Assembly (NCBI GenBank): GCA_958295665.1
Contig: OY282558.1
Location: 327,209,106 to 327,273,105 of the forward strand
Source of the DNA: Tipula vernalis
Lineage: Eukaryota > Arthropoda > Insecta > Diptera > Tipulidae
Direction of reading: 5' to 3'
DNA: 64,000 nt
Each line of letters begins with the position of its first letter. Within the stretch, counting starts at the first letter, position 1. The position numbers were made by a program, and so were the translations under genes. The notes below the pieces were generated by a model. The model had not been told where the DNA came from and did not search any database. It saw only the letters and a program-made list of their open reading frames with translations. Positions 10,500-24,400 of the stretch are shown here, piece by piece.

Positions 10500-11890
10500 A
10501 ATGTTTCTCGGAATTCTGCGTCATTGGATTGAGCATCTGAAATTTTTGAACATAATCTTTACTTTCAAGATACCTGCAACGATATTATTAATGCCTGAGA
10601 TATTTTGGATATCGGTAGGAAATTTTCCGATAAAAACCAAGAATATCGTCTAACTTACTTAATTAATTATTAATACTTTAAAACTTTAATATTAATACTT
10701 TAAAATGTTTGTGCAGATTTCCTGAGCCCAAAAGTCATTTTAGTAAACTTGATAAACCAAAGGAAGTTGATGTTGAAATAACTGTTTTTAGGGATATTAA
10801 ATGGTTTGATCAAAATCTGATGATAAGCTTGGAATAAATCTAAAGTTGAAAAAATTGTGCAACCTTCAAGTTAATACGAAAAATCTTGAGGATGCGGATT
10901 CGGATATCCATCAGGAATAGTAATAATATTAAGATTTAAACTTCGGTAATCCCCACATTGTCTCCAATCAATATTTTTCTTTAAAACTAAGTGCAAAGGA
11001 TTAGTTGGCGCCAAACGTCTCGTCATGCACGAAACAAGGGATCCATTTTTTCCAAACGATGTGTAATTTTGGTTTTAATGGTTTTGTCGATGTTCAATAA
11101 ATGTTGAATTTGGGGATCCATCAGTGATCTATCCAATTATGATAATGCTGATTTTTTGTAAATAAAATAGCAACGCCTGAATAAAATTCGCACCAATAAT
11201 CGGCAACGACACGATTACAATGATGAATTCCCATTTGAAAACTCTACGTAACCTGATATCTAAATTTAAAATGTTGGTACCATAGGCCTGAATTGGTTTT
11301 CCATTTACCGCAAATATGTAGTTTACAAGTTGCATCAGCTTTAGTGTACTTTGTTTTGAAATTTTTAATGATCAGAACATTAACCATATTTTGGGTTCAA
11401 ACGTATTCTCGATCGAGAATGAGATGATCCTCTTGGCCCATCTAGAAAATGATCTTGTTCCCGAATGCCAAACAGCTGAGGTATTGGTCTAATTAAGCGA
11501 CCAAATCGAAATAAGTATTTGAATGATGGCTTTTTATCACCTAGAGAACTCATCTCTAAAAATTGTATATACCTTTATCATGCAAAATTAAATTCGTGAA
11601 GGTCTTGTGATGTCTAAAATCAAGTCCATTTACGGCATGTGAATACTTCCCATTTAATTCCTGCTAATGAAAATTATTGCTCCTTAATTTTGAACCACAC
11701 ATTAGCATTTTGATTCAAAAATAGTGAATGTAAAGCTTTAAATGAAACAGAACTAATGTTATTATTTGCCGTAGCTAAAGGGGTGGCCGAATTAAAACTA
11801 TTTGATGTTGAAGGACGAATAACTCCACTTGTCATAGAAAGAACCTCATCAACGTTGACTATCGTCTCTCTTGATTTGTAAACATTTTAT
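10500..11890 (-). pseudogene. Decayed Ty3/Gypsy (mag/CsRn1-like) gag-pol
   Basis: Minus-strand frames give, in the expected order, pieces of a retrotransposon polyprotein. Gag: VSFKALHSLFLNQNANVWF near 11760 and SSLGDKKPSFKYLFRFGRL near 11530. The end of protease: FAVNGKPIQAYGT...RRVFKWEFII...PIIGANF at 11335-11160. Reverse transcriptase: LVLKKNIDWRQCGDYRSLN near 10980-10920, TIFSTLDLFQAYHQI and MTFGLRKSAQTF at 10865-10700, and LDDILGF near 10650. Frameshifts and stops lie between all of them. RNase H, integrase and LTRs were not identified. The motif style (WR.CGDYR.LN) fits the mag/CsRn1 group, unlike the younger Gypsy copy at 53-59 kb. An old, dead copy upstream of the CGRRF1-like exons. 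Confidence 0.75.
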
Positions 11891-12730
11891 TTAATGCACA
11901 ATGTGTAATCATTGCCGGTGTTTCTGATGATGATGAATCATCATTAATTTCCTAATTATACCGATTCATAAAATAAAATATCCAACACAAAAAACCCTTA
12001 CTGAATTTAAAAAATGATGATGACTGTCCAAATCCAAATGATCACTGTGATGTTGCCTCACAAATATCGAAATCAAAATGTCGATAAAATCTGAAGGTGA
12101 AATCAATAACACCGGCTGCAATTTTGTGAAAATTAAATCCAAAATACGTGCCTGGGATAAGTTATATGTAAATGGTATTAAATGAAGCTATCCAGCATAT
12201 CCTGCCATCTAAATGTAGCTTTTTAAGTCCTTATCGGATGGACACCAATTTATGGGTGCTAATTAATTATTAATATTTGACTCCAATTTTTAGTTTGACC
12301 TCCCAAGGAATTTAAAATAATTAAGACTAAATCAATCTAAGAATTTAGACGCTTGGAATATTTGATGTGATTGATTGTTATTCAATTGTTATGATTATAT
12401 GTCATTTCTACTCAGTAACACAACACTTGATTGATTTCGTTCATACACTTCGTCAATTTTATAATCGAAATAATCCTCCATCTCCAACATCGCATAAATA
12501 TTGATCTCAGCGAAATGTGGTTTAAACAAAGCGACGCTACGTATTATACTTGTTGAACCCATTATTCAAGAAGTGGATCTATGAACTGGCCACCTTGATC
12601 GTGAGGTTTGACACCGCTGGATTATTTTCAGTGTAGGGGTATTTAAAAACACAATAACTAAGCAACAATTGACCATATTTGATAATTTTGATTTTATACT
12701 AACAATTTATTCTTTATTTTCTATTTTCAG

Positions 12731-12911
12731 AAGTAACATTCACCGTTTCAAGTCAAGTGAAATATTCGGTACAGGCATTTTGGGGTGTTTCCATACGGGA
12801 ACTACACATGTCTCTGTGGCGATCTTGGTTTGAACTGAAAGACTCGTCGAACCAAGATGATTATTGTATCATAGATAAAAAATATTTTCAATATATCGCA
12901 ATTAATTTAAG
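12731..12911 (+). CDS. CGRRF1: CGRRF1-like exon (middle region)
   Basis: Acceptor: ACTAAC branch-like motif and a T-rich tract ending TTTTCAG at 12730. Donor: AAG|GTAAGC at 12911/12912. The first two bases complete a codon from an unseen upstream exon. Encodes VTFTVSSQVKYSVQAFWGVS... through ...DDYCIIDKKYFQYIAINL. Confidence 0.82.
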
Positions 12912-15460
12912 GTAAGCAAAATTTGCAATTTAACGAGTACGATCGTTGTTAAATCCAACAAAAAAGTTTATACAAGCCGTAGCATTGCGATACAAACACA
13001 AAATAAACTTACTCTTTCTAGTGTCGTAATCCAGTATAATCTTTAAAAAAATTCGATTTTAAATTGTAGTTTGTATCAAAAATAGTAGAAAATATCACAA
13101 ATACTTATAGAAATAGTAGGATTTGGATTTAACAGTATGCGTGCGTCATAGATACAATACGGCTTGTAAAAAAATTTTTGTTGGTTTTGTCGTACGTAGT
13201 AAATACATTTTAGGAATTAACATTTTTCGTTTGTTTTTTTTTGTTTTTTTTTTGTTTCTACAGAAATCAAGGACCCGAAGCCGAACGAATAATAAAATTA
13301 AAATCACCAAAACCACCATTGGTTTTGGGCGCCCCACCACGATTAGCTTATCCTTTGGTTGTTTTTCTCATCAGAGAAACTGATGTTGAAATGACATATC
13401 CCGATGAAACTGTAAGTCTATAATCATTCATTTAAACACTTTTCATATTCCAAGCACATATAGTATAATTGTTATATTTACAATAAGCCATCACCTTTAA
13501 AAGTAATTTAAAAATTAAATTAAACCTTGCATAAAAATGTCAATTTTTTTTTGTGTAAGTCCTTAGCATGTCAAAAAGAAATTATTTCTCTGAATATTAA
13601 ACAATCAAGTTCAATGGATTTGTTTTAGCGCATTGTTATACGTTCCGTCAAGTTCAAGTGTCTCATCCATTCATAAATAAGAAATTCAAATAATAATGGA
13701 TTTTAGCCATGATCTGTACCTTATAGTATGTCTGTACTGAAGGTACTTTAAATAATATATGCGTTATCATAAAACGAGTGACCTCATTCCTTAGTATGTA
13801 TTAAAAAGAAACGTTTCATATAAACACAAGACAAACAATTAGCATTTTTATCAGATGCTCAAGTTCATATTTTATGACAATGCATTTAAACAAAAAATAT
13901 TTAATTATTGTAGAACAAATAAACACATGGATATTTTTGCACGTCTTAAGGTTACCGGTTTTTATTTTTGGGAGAAACGGCCTATGAAGTATTTTGTTGT
14001 TATAAAATCAAGGGTGTTCCCATTTTTGATATGCATGCACAAAAACTGATTCATCAAATTTTAATAATTCTGTCGTTTTAGGCCTATAGAATGTAGTTGT
14101 GCAGTGCCATTTGTATTCTTGATCCACCTAAATTGTGCAATTTAATATTATTTGGATCGGCTATAGGCTGACGATATGACGTAGCTGTACAAAATATTTA
14201 ACTGATATCATATAAACATGATATTTAGAAAGTTAGAAAAATGTTGAAATTCTTAAGATTAAAATTCCTAAAAATTGTTAAAATTTTTAAATGCCCTAAA
14301 TATTTGTACTCAACTAATCCAATGAGTTACACATTTTTATTATTGACCTCTTCGAATGCGATATTGACTTTGTCTTCGCGGTTTTGACTTATGTAGACTT
14401 CGTGACTTAGATTTTGACTTAGACTTCGAATTCACCTATGACGTGACTTGGACTTTAAATTCGCTTTTGTCGAATCGAAATCGCTCGTCGAATCGCTTTT
14501 AGATAAATATATAATATATTTGTCATTTGTACGAGAGGTGTATGACCGAACAACGCATTTGTCAAACCGTAGTTGAGAAATTAATCGAAAGATTCGATCG
14601 AACTGGTTTAGTGTTGGATGTCTAAAGATCGGTGCCTTCGCGTAATGACCGAACACGCGAAAATATTGCCACAGTGAGTGACAGTGTTGTGAGTGATATC
14701 CACTCGCCAAAATTCTCAGCAATTGTATTTCCTACATCAACAATAACGATATTGATGTTTACATAAAGTTTTTAGTATGCGTCATCATTCGTTTCGGCGA
14801 CCAAATTTGGCCACCAAAATCGGTATGATCTTATGAGTAAGCTGTTGGATCTTTTTTTTTTTTGTATACAATCAGTACACGTGTACGCCAATGACCTTCA
14901 AACGATTACATTACGATAAGACAAGATTTGACGCGTTATTTATTAACTAATGCAGGAAACGGCGGAGTCTGCGTTGCCGAAATAAATCGTATATCGAAAT
15001 AAAAATATCAACAGTTTATCAAAAATCAATGAGTTTTATTTAAAATTTAAATTGTAAATTTCAGCAAGGGTGCTATCAAGAAAAATGTGAAAAGCCATTT
15101 GCTGCATAAAACAAAACGACGACCAAGTTTACATAACCTAACCGAAATGAACAAGACCAAAATATTAAAATTTTGGCAAGCATAAAGCACTATGATAAAG
15201 CTGTCCCAACCCTAAAAAATCACAAAAACAATTTAGAAACATGGAATATGTATTGATGTACATTCATTTTCCTATTATTTGTGTTAAAAACCGGAAGTAC
15301 GTAATAAAAATGTACAAACTAAGAATAATTAGCATAATTGGGCTAATATACATCTTAATTACTGTCAAAATAATTTTTTTATTGATAACATACCAAGTTT
15401 CGTAATTTATAAAATATGACAATGATAAATGCGGAAATTGCTATAACACCCTGTAAAAAA

Positions 15461-15492
<32 letters not shown>

Positions 15493-18400
15493 ATCAATGC
15501 GAGCTTATGACCCGCACTTACTGGAAAGTCTAGGTTTATGTGAACAGTTTCAGACCACAATCACAACCACGAAGGTGGTTCAGCGGTTTACCCGGTCTTT
15601 TTAGACTAGGAGGACACGTTCATACCTTCATTTTAGCGCGCGTGCAGCCCAGGACATCTAAGGACATCACAGACCTATTATTGGTCAATCTCATATTGCT
15701 AGACGCTATTTGTCTATTTAAGAAGCAAGTGTCTTATTAGGACAAACCACCAGGTATGACTCCACTTACAGACAACTCTTACGTATTAAAACCACACCCC
15801 GTTAGAAGCATAGTATAACAAGGGCAAAAATGTCTGCAAAGTTTCTACACCATAGCCGGCATCTAGTTAAGAAATTTGAGTCTCGTTCATTATCGGAATT
15901 AACCAGACAAATCACTCCACGAACTAAGAACGGCCATGCACTACCACCCATAGATTCGAGAAAGAGCTATTAATCTGTCTTACTGATTAATGCTGTTTAA
16001 TATTTTATCAAGTGTAATGCCTGTACCGTATTTGGAATTGCCATTGAAACATTCCTATTTTAATATGTAAGGTCCGTGGTAAAATTCGTACCTGGCTGAT
16101 ATCTTGATTAAGGAAAACATTTTACTATCCGGTGATAACGGGCTTTAACTCTGTTAATATTACGCCAAGTTCACCTCCTCTACCTTATATAATGTTTGTA
16201 CAGAAAAATTACTATTTCAATAATAGTGGCAGCACTTATTATTCAAATGACAAAGTAGCTGGGCCACCGGGTCAAAGAGCCCCCCACATAAAATTATTAA
16301 AGATGGCTTAAAAACCTTCAATAGACAAAACTATGGGTAAATGAAAATGTTTTCTCATTTTTAGTTTTGGCGACTGTTCTTTGTATTTAAATTTCACAGC
16401 TATCGAACTCTAACGCCAAGACATTTGCCATACTAATTAAATTTTTTGAAATTGAAAATTGGGAAAGAATAAATAAATGGCTACTTCGGAGGCTGAAAAA
16501 TTTAAGCATCTTTTTTACCCCCGCGACAAGAATAATGAATGGTTTTCTCGTACATGATCGCAAATCACTTTATTTTCTCACCATTATCGGGCGTAATTTC
16601 TTGTCGGGAGTAAGAATCTATGTTTTCAGATAACTCAAGGGGATTTTGTGCACTATCATTAATCTGACGTTGTACATCAAGTAAATCCTATCAGAGCATC
16701 CAAATTATTGTAAAGTGAGTATGTGTCGGTAGAGGGTACGTGTATAGGTTATCGCCAGGTTGGATAATGTCATGCACAAACGGAGCTTACACATTCGATT
16801 ATCGACTGCCTTGAAATTCAAGACAGCTTTTTTACCTGCAGTCCAAGAACAAAACCAACACCAAGTTTGTCAAAACCTTAGAACATATGGACTGAACTTT
16901 TGTCATCGAGTTTCTTATAGAGCAACATTTATTTTTATGTTTTGTTTAATGAAACATTTATTTTTATTGTTTGTCTCAATTTACATTCCTCTTGAAACCC
17001 TTAAATTTACTCTACGAATTCGATAAACAGCCATTTCAACTCTTTTGTAGGATTTGCACCCTAAATTCAACCTTTTATAAATCAAATTCATACTTTTGAA
17101 AATCAAACTGCCAATTGACGATTGGAAAAGTACTAAATGTGATATCTATCGAATATAAAACATTCCCTAGTATCCATGACGCATTATAAAATATAAAATT
17201 TGGAAATTGCAACTATCAGAAATAAAGTGAACTCTACGCCAGCAAAATCATGACACTACATTCGTCAATATTCACACAAACTAAAATATTATTTGTGTTT
17301 GGTGTAGCTTTGCCCCCTTCCCTAAACAATTTTAGTCACCCTGCATTAACAATACTTTAAATAAAATTAAAAACAAAACGCAAATATCTTAATGATATCA
17401 TGATACGAAATTGTTAGCACGAGTTCGGCTTCTATACAGAGTGTCCTACAACTACAATATATGAACAAGTGGCTCGCCAAATGTACACTTGGCAAAATTG
17501 TTAGTGAAACTAATAAGTTACTAAGTTAAACACGAAAAAAATTAATTAAATCTTAAATGGGTTGATGTGACAACCACCAGCATTCACACAAACTGCTGCT
17601 GTTGAACGTATCGAGTTCACTACATTCCGTAAATCTATGCAATCAGATCAATCACACTACTTAGGTATTTTATTGGAAACACACACACACACACACATGC
17701 ATTCGAGCAAATAAACGGACGTACGTCCTGTATTCTATCATGATACATCGGATTAGGTTAGATTAAAAATCGCGCGATTGTTTACCTAACCTAAGCCGAT
17801 GTATCATGATAAAATACGGGATTTTGGAACGGGATTTTGGAAATGGGATTTTGGAAACGTGATTCTATAATACGGGAAATTATAATACGGGATTTTGGAA
17901 TACGGCATTTGGAAAAAGGATTATGAAAGCAGGGTTTTGGATTGCGGGATTACGTAGCCAACCCTATTGATACAACTTCAGTACTTAAGTATGTTTTTAC
18001 TTTCTTTTACTCTAGTAAAATAAAGTATAGTAATCATGAAAATTTTGGACCTTGAAATTTTTAGAGATTTATTTGTTTTCGAAATGGTGTCTGTCTGTCT
18101 GTCTGTCAGTCTGTCTGTGTCCTCTCTACAGCCCAGATGGTTTAACCAATCAAACTGAAATTCAGATTTAAGCTTTTTTGATAAATTGGGAGGTCCCAGT
18201 GAATTTTACTCCAAATCGGCTAACCGGAAGTGGCCACTCCCTTGGCCCAGAAAATTTATTTTGCAAATATCTTAAAAAGTATAAGGTTTACAAAAAATTA
18301 CTTATTACAAAATGTTTCCAAAAATTAAAAACAAAAAAAAATTAAATTTCTTAAAATTCTCTGCTCGTAAAAGAAAGTCGTGTGTTGGCCACACCTCCAT

Positions 18401-21400
18401 TTTTTCATTTGAAAATTGAAAATAAATGGTGTTTGCGAAAATGTAAGCATTCGTCAACGAAATTATTTTTGAAATTTTCTTTGAAATGGCTTAAAAAGGA
18501 CGTTCCATAGTTGATAATAAAGGTTTTACTCAATTTGAAGTAAGAAGTGTGGCTTTTTTTTAAAATTGAAGAGTTGATTTTCAAGATTACATCAAAAGTT
18601 TCATATTTCTTGTAACATTCCACTAACTTATTTTTTACTGGCAAACAGGGTACCGAATAATAGTAGATTCTTAACCTCCTTAAGAAACCTCTATGAGGGG
18701 CACAAATATTTACCATAATCAAGGGTATCGCCACGTTTTTAATCAAAAGCCGCTTAAATCGAGAAACCGAACGGGAACTTACGATTGTCGTTGAAAAGTA
18801 GGGTGATTAACTAAATTCTTTTATAATCCTTTCATTTTTTTGTGTCCTAATTTTTTATCAAAATTCTTTTGTCAACCACTCCGAAAATTTTTTCTTCATA
18901 TGAAAAAGTGTAAAAACCAAGTTTTGAAACAACTGTTGCCTATGTGCCGCATTAAGTTTAAAGTTTCGAATAATAATATGTAAACGGATGTCCATTGTCC
19001 ATACCGCTTCTACATTACCTGTCGGCAAAATGTGTACGTGTTTTAATAAATTGAACAATTAATAACTACCTTTAGTGAAATATTTATTTAGATAAGTCGA
19101 GCTTTTGAGTTTCTTTGGTTTGATTTCTTATTTTTGTAAATACACATTATCATTTTGTGTCAGTAAATCATTTTCAGTTTCCATTTTTAATTAGCACTAG
19201 GGAGCTGCCCTCTACTCCCTTCGCTCACCAACAACGCACAATAAAACAAAACCCGTTTGATCTCAACGTCAAATCGTGATTAAATCGGATCAAATCGTGT
19301 TTCATGAAATGACAAGGAAATGTAAAGAGCTACTCGGATCAAAATGTTGTTCTAAAAAAAAATTTGTTCAATTTTGCTTGTTGCATTCAATGTAAAATTG
19401 TAAACAATGATCTGATCCGGATCACTATGCGTGAAGAAATGCGTCTACTGTCAAAATTCAATTTTTTTTTTTCTGATGAGTCAATTTTATCAACTATAGT
19501 TGCTCCATTAAAATTGATTATCTGTCTTGTTCACACATTTCAAGCATGTTTGAATCAATAGTTGTTATTAAAATAATAATTAACCGAATCAATTAGACTA
19601 ACAAAGGTTCACATGCTTCAAATAAGTATGAACTTGCTAGAAAATCGTCTGTGACTCAGTACTCGAATTTACTTGATTAAGTTAAGCTGATCGTTTAAAA
19701 TGAAATCGTGACTGCGCGTAAATAAAAGCCGCAACAGGAAAATTTTTCGAAGAAATACTCTGTTATTAGACGCTTGTATCTTGGTCAAATATCAGATCTT
19801 TGTCTACAAAATGGCTCATTTCGATTTGCGAATAAAAAATTAGGAAGGTTTGTTGACAGTGTTAAAATTAACATTTTTTTTCGTTTAGAAAATTTTTGTT
19901 TGACTTTAAAAGAAGTCATAAAAAAGGAACAAAAAATAAAACCTAACCGCAGCATCGGAAATTAGACCAAATTTCCTTTAATTAAAAAGAAACAAAGGAT
20001 TTTTAATCTGACATTTGACCAAGACACAAGCAGGATATTTGCTTTTTTTCTTTGGCGCAGTGTATAAAGAGCTGAAACTTCACGAGGTGATCAGAACTTC
20101 GGTCCGGAAAATTACAGCCTTACTAAATTCACTCAAGCCAAGTTCCCTCTAGCTGGACCCTTTAAACCCTTACTCAACCCCAAATCAATCTCCAACTCAC
20201 CAACAACACAACCTCAACCTCAAACACAACGGCATCTCAATTTCTCAATCAAAACGGTCCGAAAACTGCATGCGTACCGAACTACCTTAAACTTCAACTC
20301 AACTCCCAACTCAACACTTAAATCAACACCTTCCGAAAAACTATTCGCGGCATGAACCCAACTCAAAACAAGTCAAGTTCTTTTCCATCCCATCCTTCTA
20401 CACAAACCTAAATAAATGCCGAACTGAACCACTGTCTCAATTTCAACTAATCGACAACTCAACCCCAACTCAACGCCCAACCCAACTCTTAAATTAACGT
20501 GGTCTAAAGAACTACAAGCATACATGAACTCACCTCAAATCAACTCGAGCTAACTGAATTTCTCACTTAACTCTAACCTAAAGTCTACTCACCTCAATTC
20601 AACCCGCAAATAAACTCAGCCCACAACTCAACCCCAAACGCAACGTTTCACTCAATCCTCAAACCAGAATAAGTATTCAAAAAATTGGTTAACGTAGATC
20701 GAACTTGTTTTGGGTCAGTGCCTTATGGCAGGCACCCGATCCTCTTGATGCACAGCTCCCAACAGCTTTTCAGTTCTCCACCTTCACAAAAATTCCAAAT
20801 CTGGGAAACCGTTTTTGATATACCGTGGTTCAGACATCCAGACAGACAGACGTAAATTTTTTTTTTTTTTGTTTTTCGGACTAAGGAATTTTCAGACTAC
20901 GAGAAAACTGTTTTCGGACAAAACAAATATTTGGTTTTAAATTAAATCGGTTAACAAATTATCTAAATATTCGTTGAGTTGCCTTAACATTTATATCCGC
21001 TATTTTGTAGACTCTAGAATAGATTTTACATCAGCTACTTGTATGATACCATTCGTGCCGAGATCAATCGTTTTAGCCCTCATTTTCATTTTCGTTCGTT
21101 ATTTTATTTGTAAAATTGGATAAATGTACCGTAGAGTTATGCGGTTGTATAACCATTTCATTCTTTGTATCAAAATTTTTGTTTGATGTTGAAAGGCCGA
21201 ATGTCGAAGGGCTGAATGTGTCAAAAGGCCGAATGTCTAAATGGCCGAAAGGGCGGATGCCTAAAGGTCGAATGGCCGAACGTGTGCAATGGCCGATTGT
21301 GTCGAAAGGCCGTATTTTCATGAAATTTTCATTCGCTTAATTTATTTAAACCAATTTTTAAAACCATTGGATTTATTTCTTAAAGTAAAACGATTTAAAT

Positions 21401-24400
21401 AAATTGGAAATAAGTGCTAATAAATCCTCTGTATGTAGCATATTAACGGGGATACCATCATTTCCCGAAGTAAAGTACCCCATTGAAAAGGAAGACCTCA
21501 TTAAGTTTTTGTTAACTGCAATATGAAAACAAAAGGAATCTACATAATTTCTTGTCATCCTTGCGCAGAAAGGACCATTCTAAGGTATAAAACGAATTAA
21601 CATAATATTTCAAAAATTTGTTATATTTAAAAAACTTGATTTTTTGGGATTTTTTTATTTTGGGTTGGTGCCAATGTCTTTATTTTTTATGATCAGGAAT
21701 ATTATTTGTCAGCATATTTTGCCGCCTCTTTTATTAATTGAATACGTTAGAAACAACATATTTTTATGTTATCTATTTCGCGAATCCATATTTTTGATTT
21801 TTATTACTTTTGTTTTGTTATTTTGCATTTTTAAGGATCGAAGATTTAAAAAATTGTTTTACATGGTAACTAATACCAAAATTTCGTTAAAACTGTTCTT
21901 GAATTATGTGATTAAATAATTAAATATTCTTTAATAGGAATTAATGAACAATTGTAAGGAAAATCTTATATTGCCTTATAATTCGAGCACTGTAATTTAT
22001 AAAACATTCTTTTGTTTTATTTCAAAATCAAGTATTTTGGCGGCAAAACGATCAGATCGTTCCTTGAAATGCGTCCCGGTCGTTACGGTAGTACGATATC
22101 TTTCAGTATGGAATATTTCAGAACGGCATATGGTACACTACCGCATATTTCATTATGACATATTTCAATACGGCATATGTTACACTACGCCATATTTCAG
22201 TACGTCCTATGTTAAAATACGGCATATAGCGTACTCAGACATATTTCATTTCACCATGTTTCAATACGGCCTATAGTACACTACGGCATATTTCAATACG
22301 GCATATGGTACAAAACCGTACATTCTAAGACTTGGCTATTTCTTAATGGAGTATGATTAAATGATTTATACGATGGAAATGTTAATGCGATTCTAAAATG
22401 ATTTTTTTGAAGAAGTTCTGGAGTACGGCCTATTAAGGTGGAATGTGGCTATTTCTTAACTAATTATACGGAATTTTATTCACTTAATAAAATTTTCCTT
22501 CGCCTATAGGAATTTTCCTTGATTTAATATCATTTTGCTTGACTTTTCGGAATTTTCCATGACTTAACTTAATCCTTTTAGAAAATTTTCCTTCACTTAA
22601 TTCCCTTCACTTCGATTCGGCCTTTCGACATTCGGCTTTTCGATATTCGGCCTTTCCACCCTTCGACATTCTACTTTTCGACATTTAGCCTTTCGACATT
22701 TGGCCTTTAGACCTTATTCCAAAATTGTCCTTTAGTTTCGTTATACTTCATACTACATTCTCTTTGCCACAAGTCATAATGATAAAGTTGAGTTAAGATC
22801 TTTTATGGATTATTTCCAATTCGAAACCTCCGTAATCGGCAACTGCAAGCAACTGTAATAAACGTTTAAACAATAGAATTCTAAAAATGTTTTCTTGAAA
22901 AATGCGAATTTTAGAATTGTGCTTCTTCGAGAGAACTAAAAAAGGAGAGAGGCTTTATCTTATAGGTTGGGGTTTCTACATAAAAATTGTTTTTTTTTTA
23001 ATAAAAACCAGGACAAAACAAGGATCTTAATATGTCCAGATTATTAAAAAAAAAATTAAAAATTCAGTAGATATTTTAAAATTTCCCGAATTCTGTTACA
23101 CATATCTTTAACAGGTTCCTTTCGGCGTACCACCGATACACCACTCCCAGTAGCCAGTTTACCACCGGTTTACAATGGGAATAATTCGCCCAACAATCAG
23201 TGCCACCGATATATTACGCTTAATAATATTTCCGCCGGCTAGTGTACCAGTACCGTCGATTTGGCAGGTTCAATAATTCTTTGAGTTGCCAGTGGCCCAC
23301 TAGCCGCCGATGACTGTATTTTTATGCGTAATATATCGGTGGCCACCGGCCGCTTGTATAATTTTAGCACGGCATACCGGAGGTACACCGGCAGGGAAAC
23401 TGTTAATTAATTACTACTACATATTTCGTAAAAGTTTCATATGTGATGATAAACATTTTTAAGTATTTCTAAATATATTTAAATTAGTTTTATTATTATA
23501 TTATTATTAAATTATTTTTCAACATGTTTGAACCCATAGTAAACTCTTAAATATTCACATGAATTTTAATGAAATATTCCACAGTCTCAGAAATCTCTAA
23601 TTAAGAAACAATAGAATTACAAAAGACATAATTTTTCAATGTATGTAGGTATTTTCAGTGATTAATGCCGTCTTTTTTGTAATTACCTGTTACATTGTAA
23701 TGGCTTTACGTGCGATGAAGATAACAGTATATTCGGAAGTTTAGAACAAATCTAAGATGTATTTTCTTTTATGATTTCACCCCTAAATATATTGGTATTA
23801 TCGTTTTTTTTTTTTTTTGCTGAACACGGATACCGTTATTTATGTTATTGCTTATTTACGTAAGTTAATTGCGCATATTGGTTCCAACCACACCATTTTT
23901 ATTCTAAATAATTCTCGATCGATTAAAAAAAATACAAACAAAAAATTAATGAACCACTTTCAGACGCGAATTGAAGGTTAAATTAAACCTACCTACGTAA
24001 ATAAATTATGTATTCAAACGAGTTCGATAAATTTATCAACAACGCTCGATCATGTGTACTCGTAAATGTAAATAATTTAATAATTTGTACGAATTGTGTA
24101 AATTTAGTCGAAACACAAAATCAGAAAGTGTATTGGAACAAAAATTACCGAAATCTATTATGATTACATAATTTTGTGAAAAATTTCAAGTACCATTTGG
24201 TGTATTTAATAATTAGATAAAAAAAAAATAGCAAAGAAAGTGATTACGGTTCTTTGTTTTAGGTAACATACTTCAAATTAAAATTATGAATAATCAATAA
24301 GAGCACCGATATAAAGACATAATAACACTTAAAATTACTTTCTCTGCGTACGCACGATCATCGCGTCTCGATTTATGGAATTAGAAACTCTTCTTAAATC

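Noticed and set aside
16000..16250. Extension of the 18S pseudogene to the right (ttgattaaggaaaacatttt resembles an 18S motif)
   Set aside because: The expected intervening 18S sequence is missing and the neighbours of the motif do not match; a short chance match is likely.
21644..21919. 91-codon hydrophobic plus-strand frame resembling a membrane protein
   Set aside because: T-rich DNA gives hydrophobic translations by default. No family, no splice sites, no conservation evidence.
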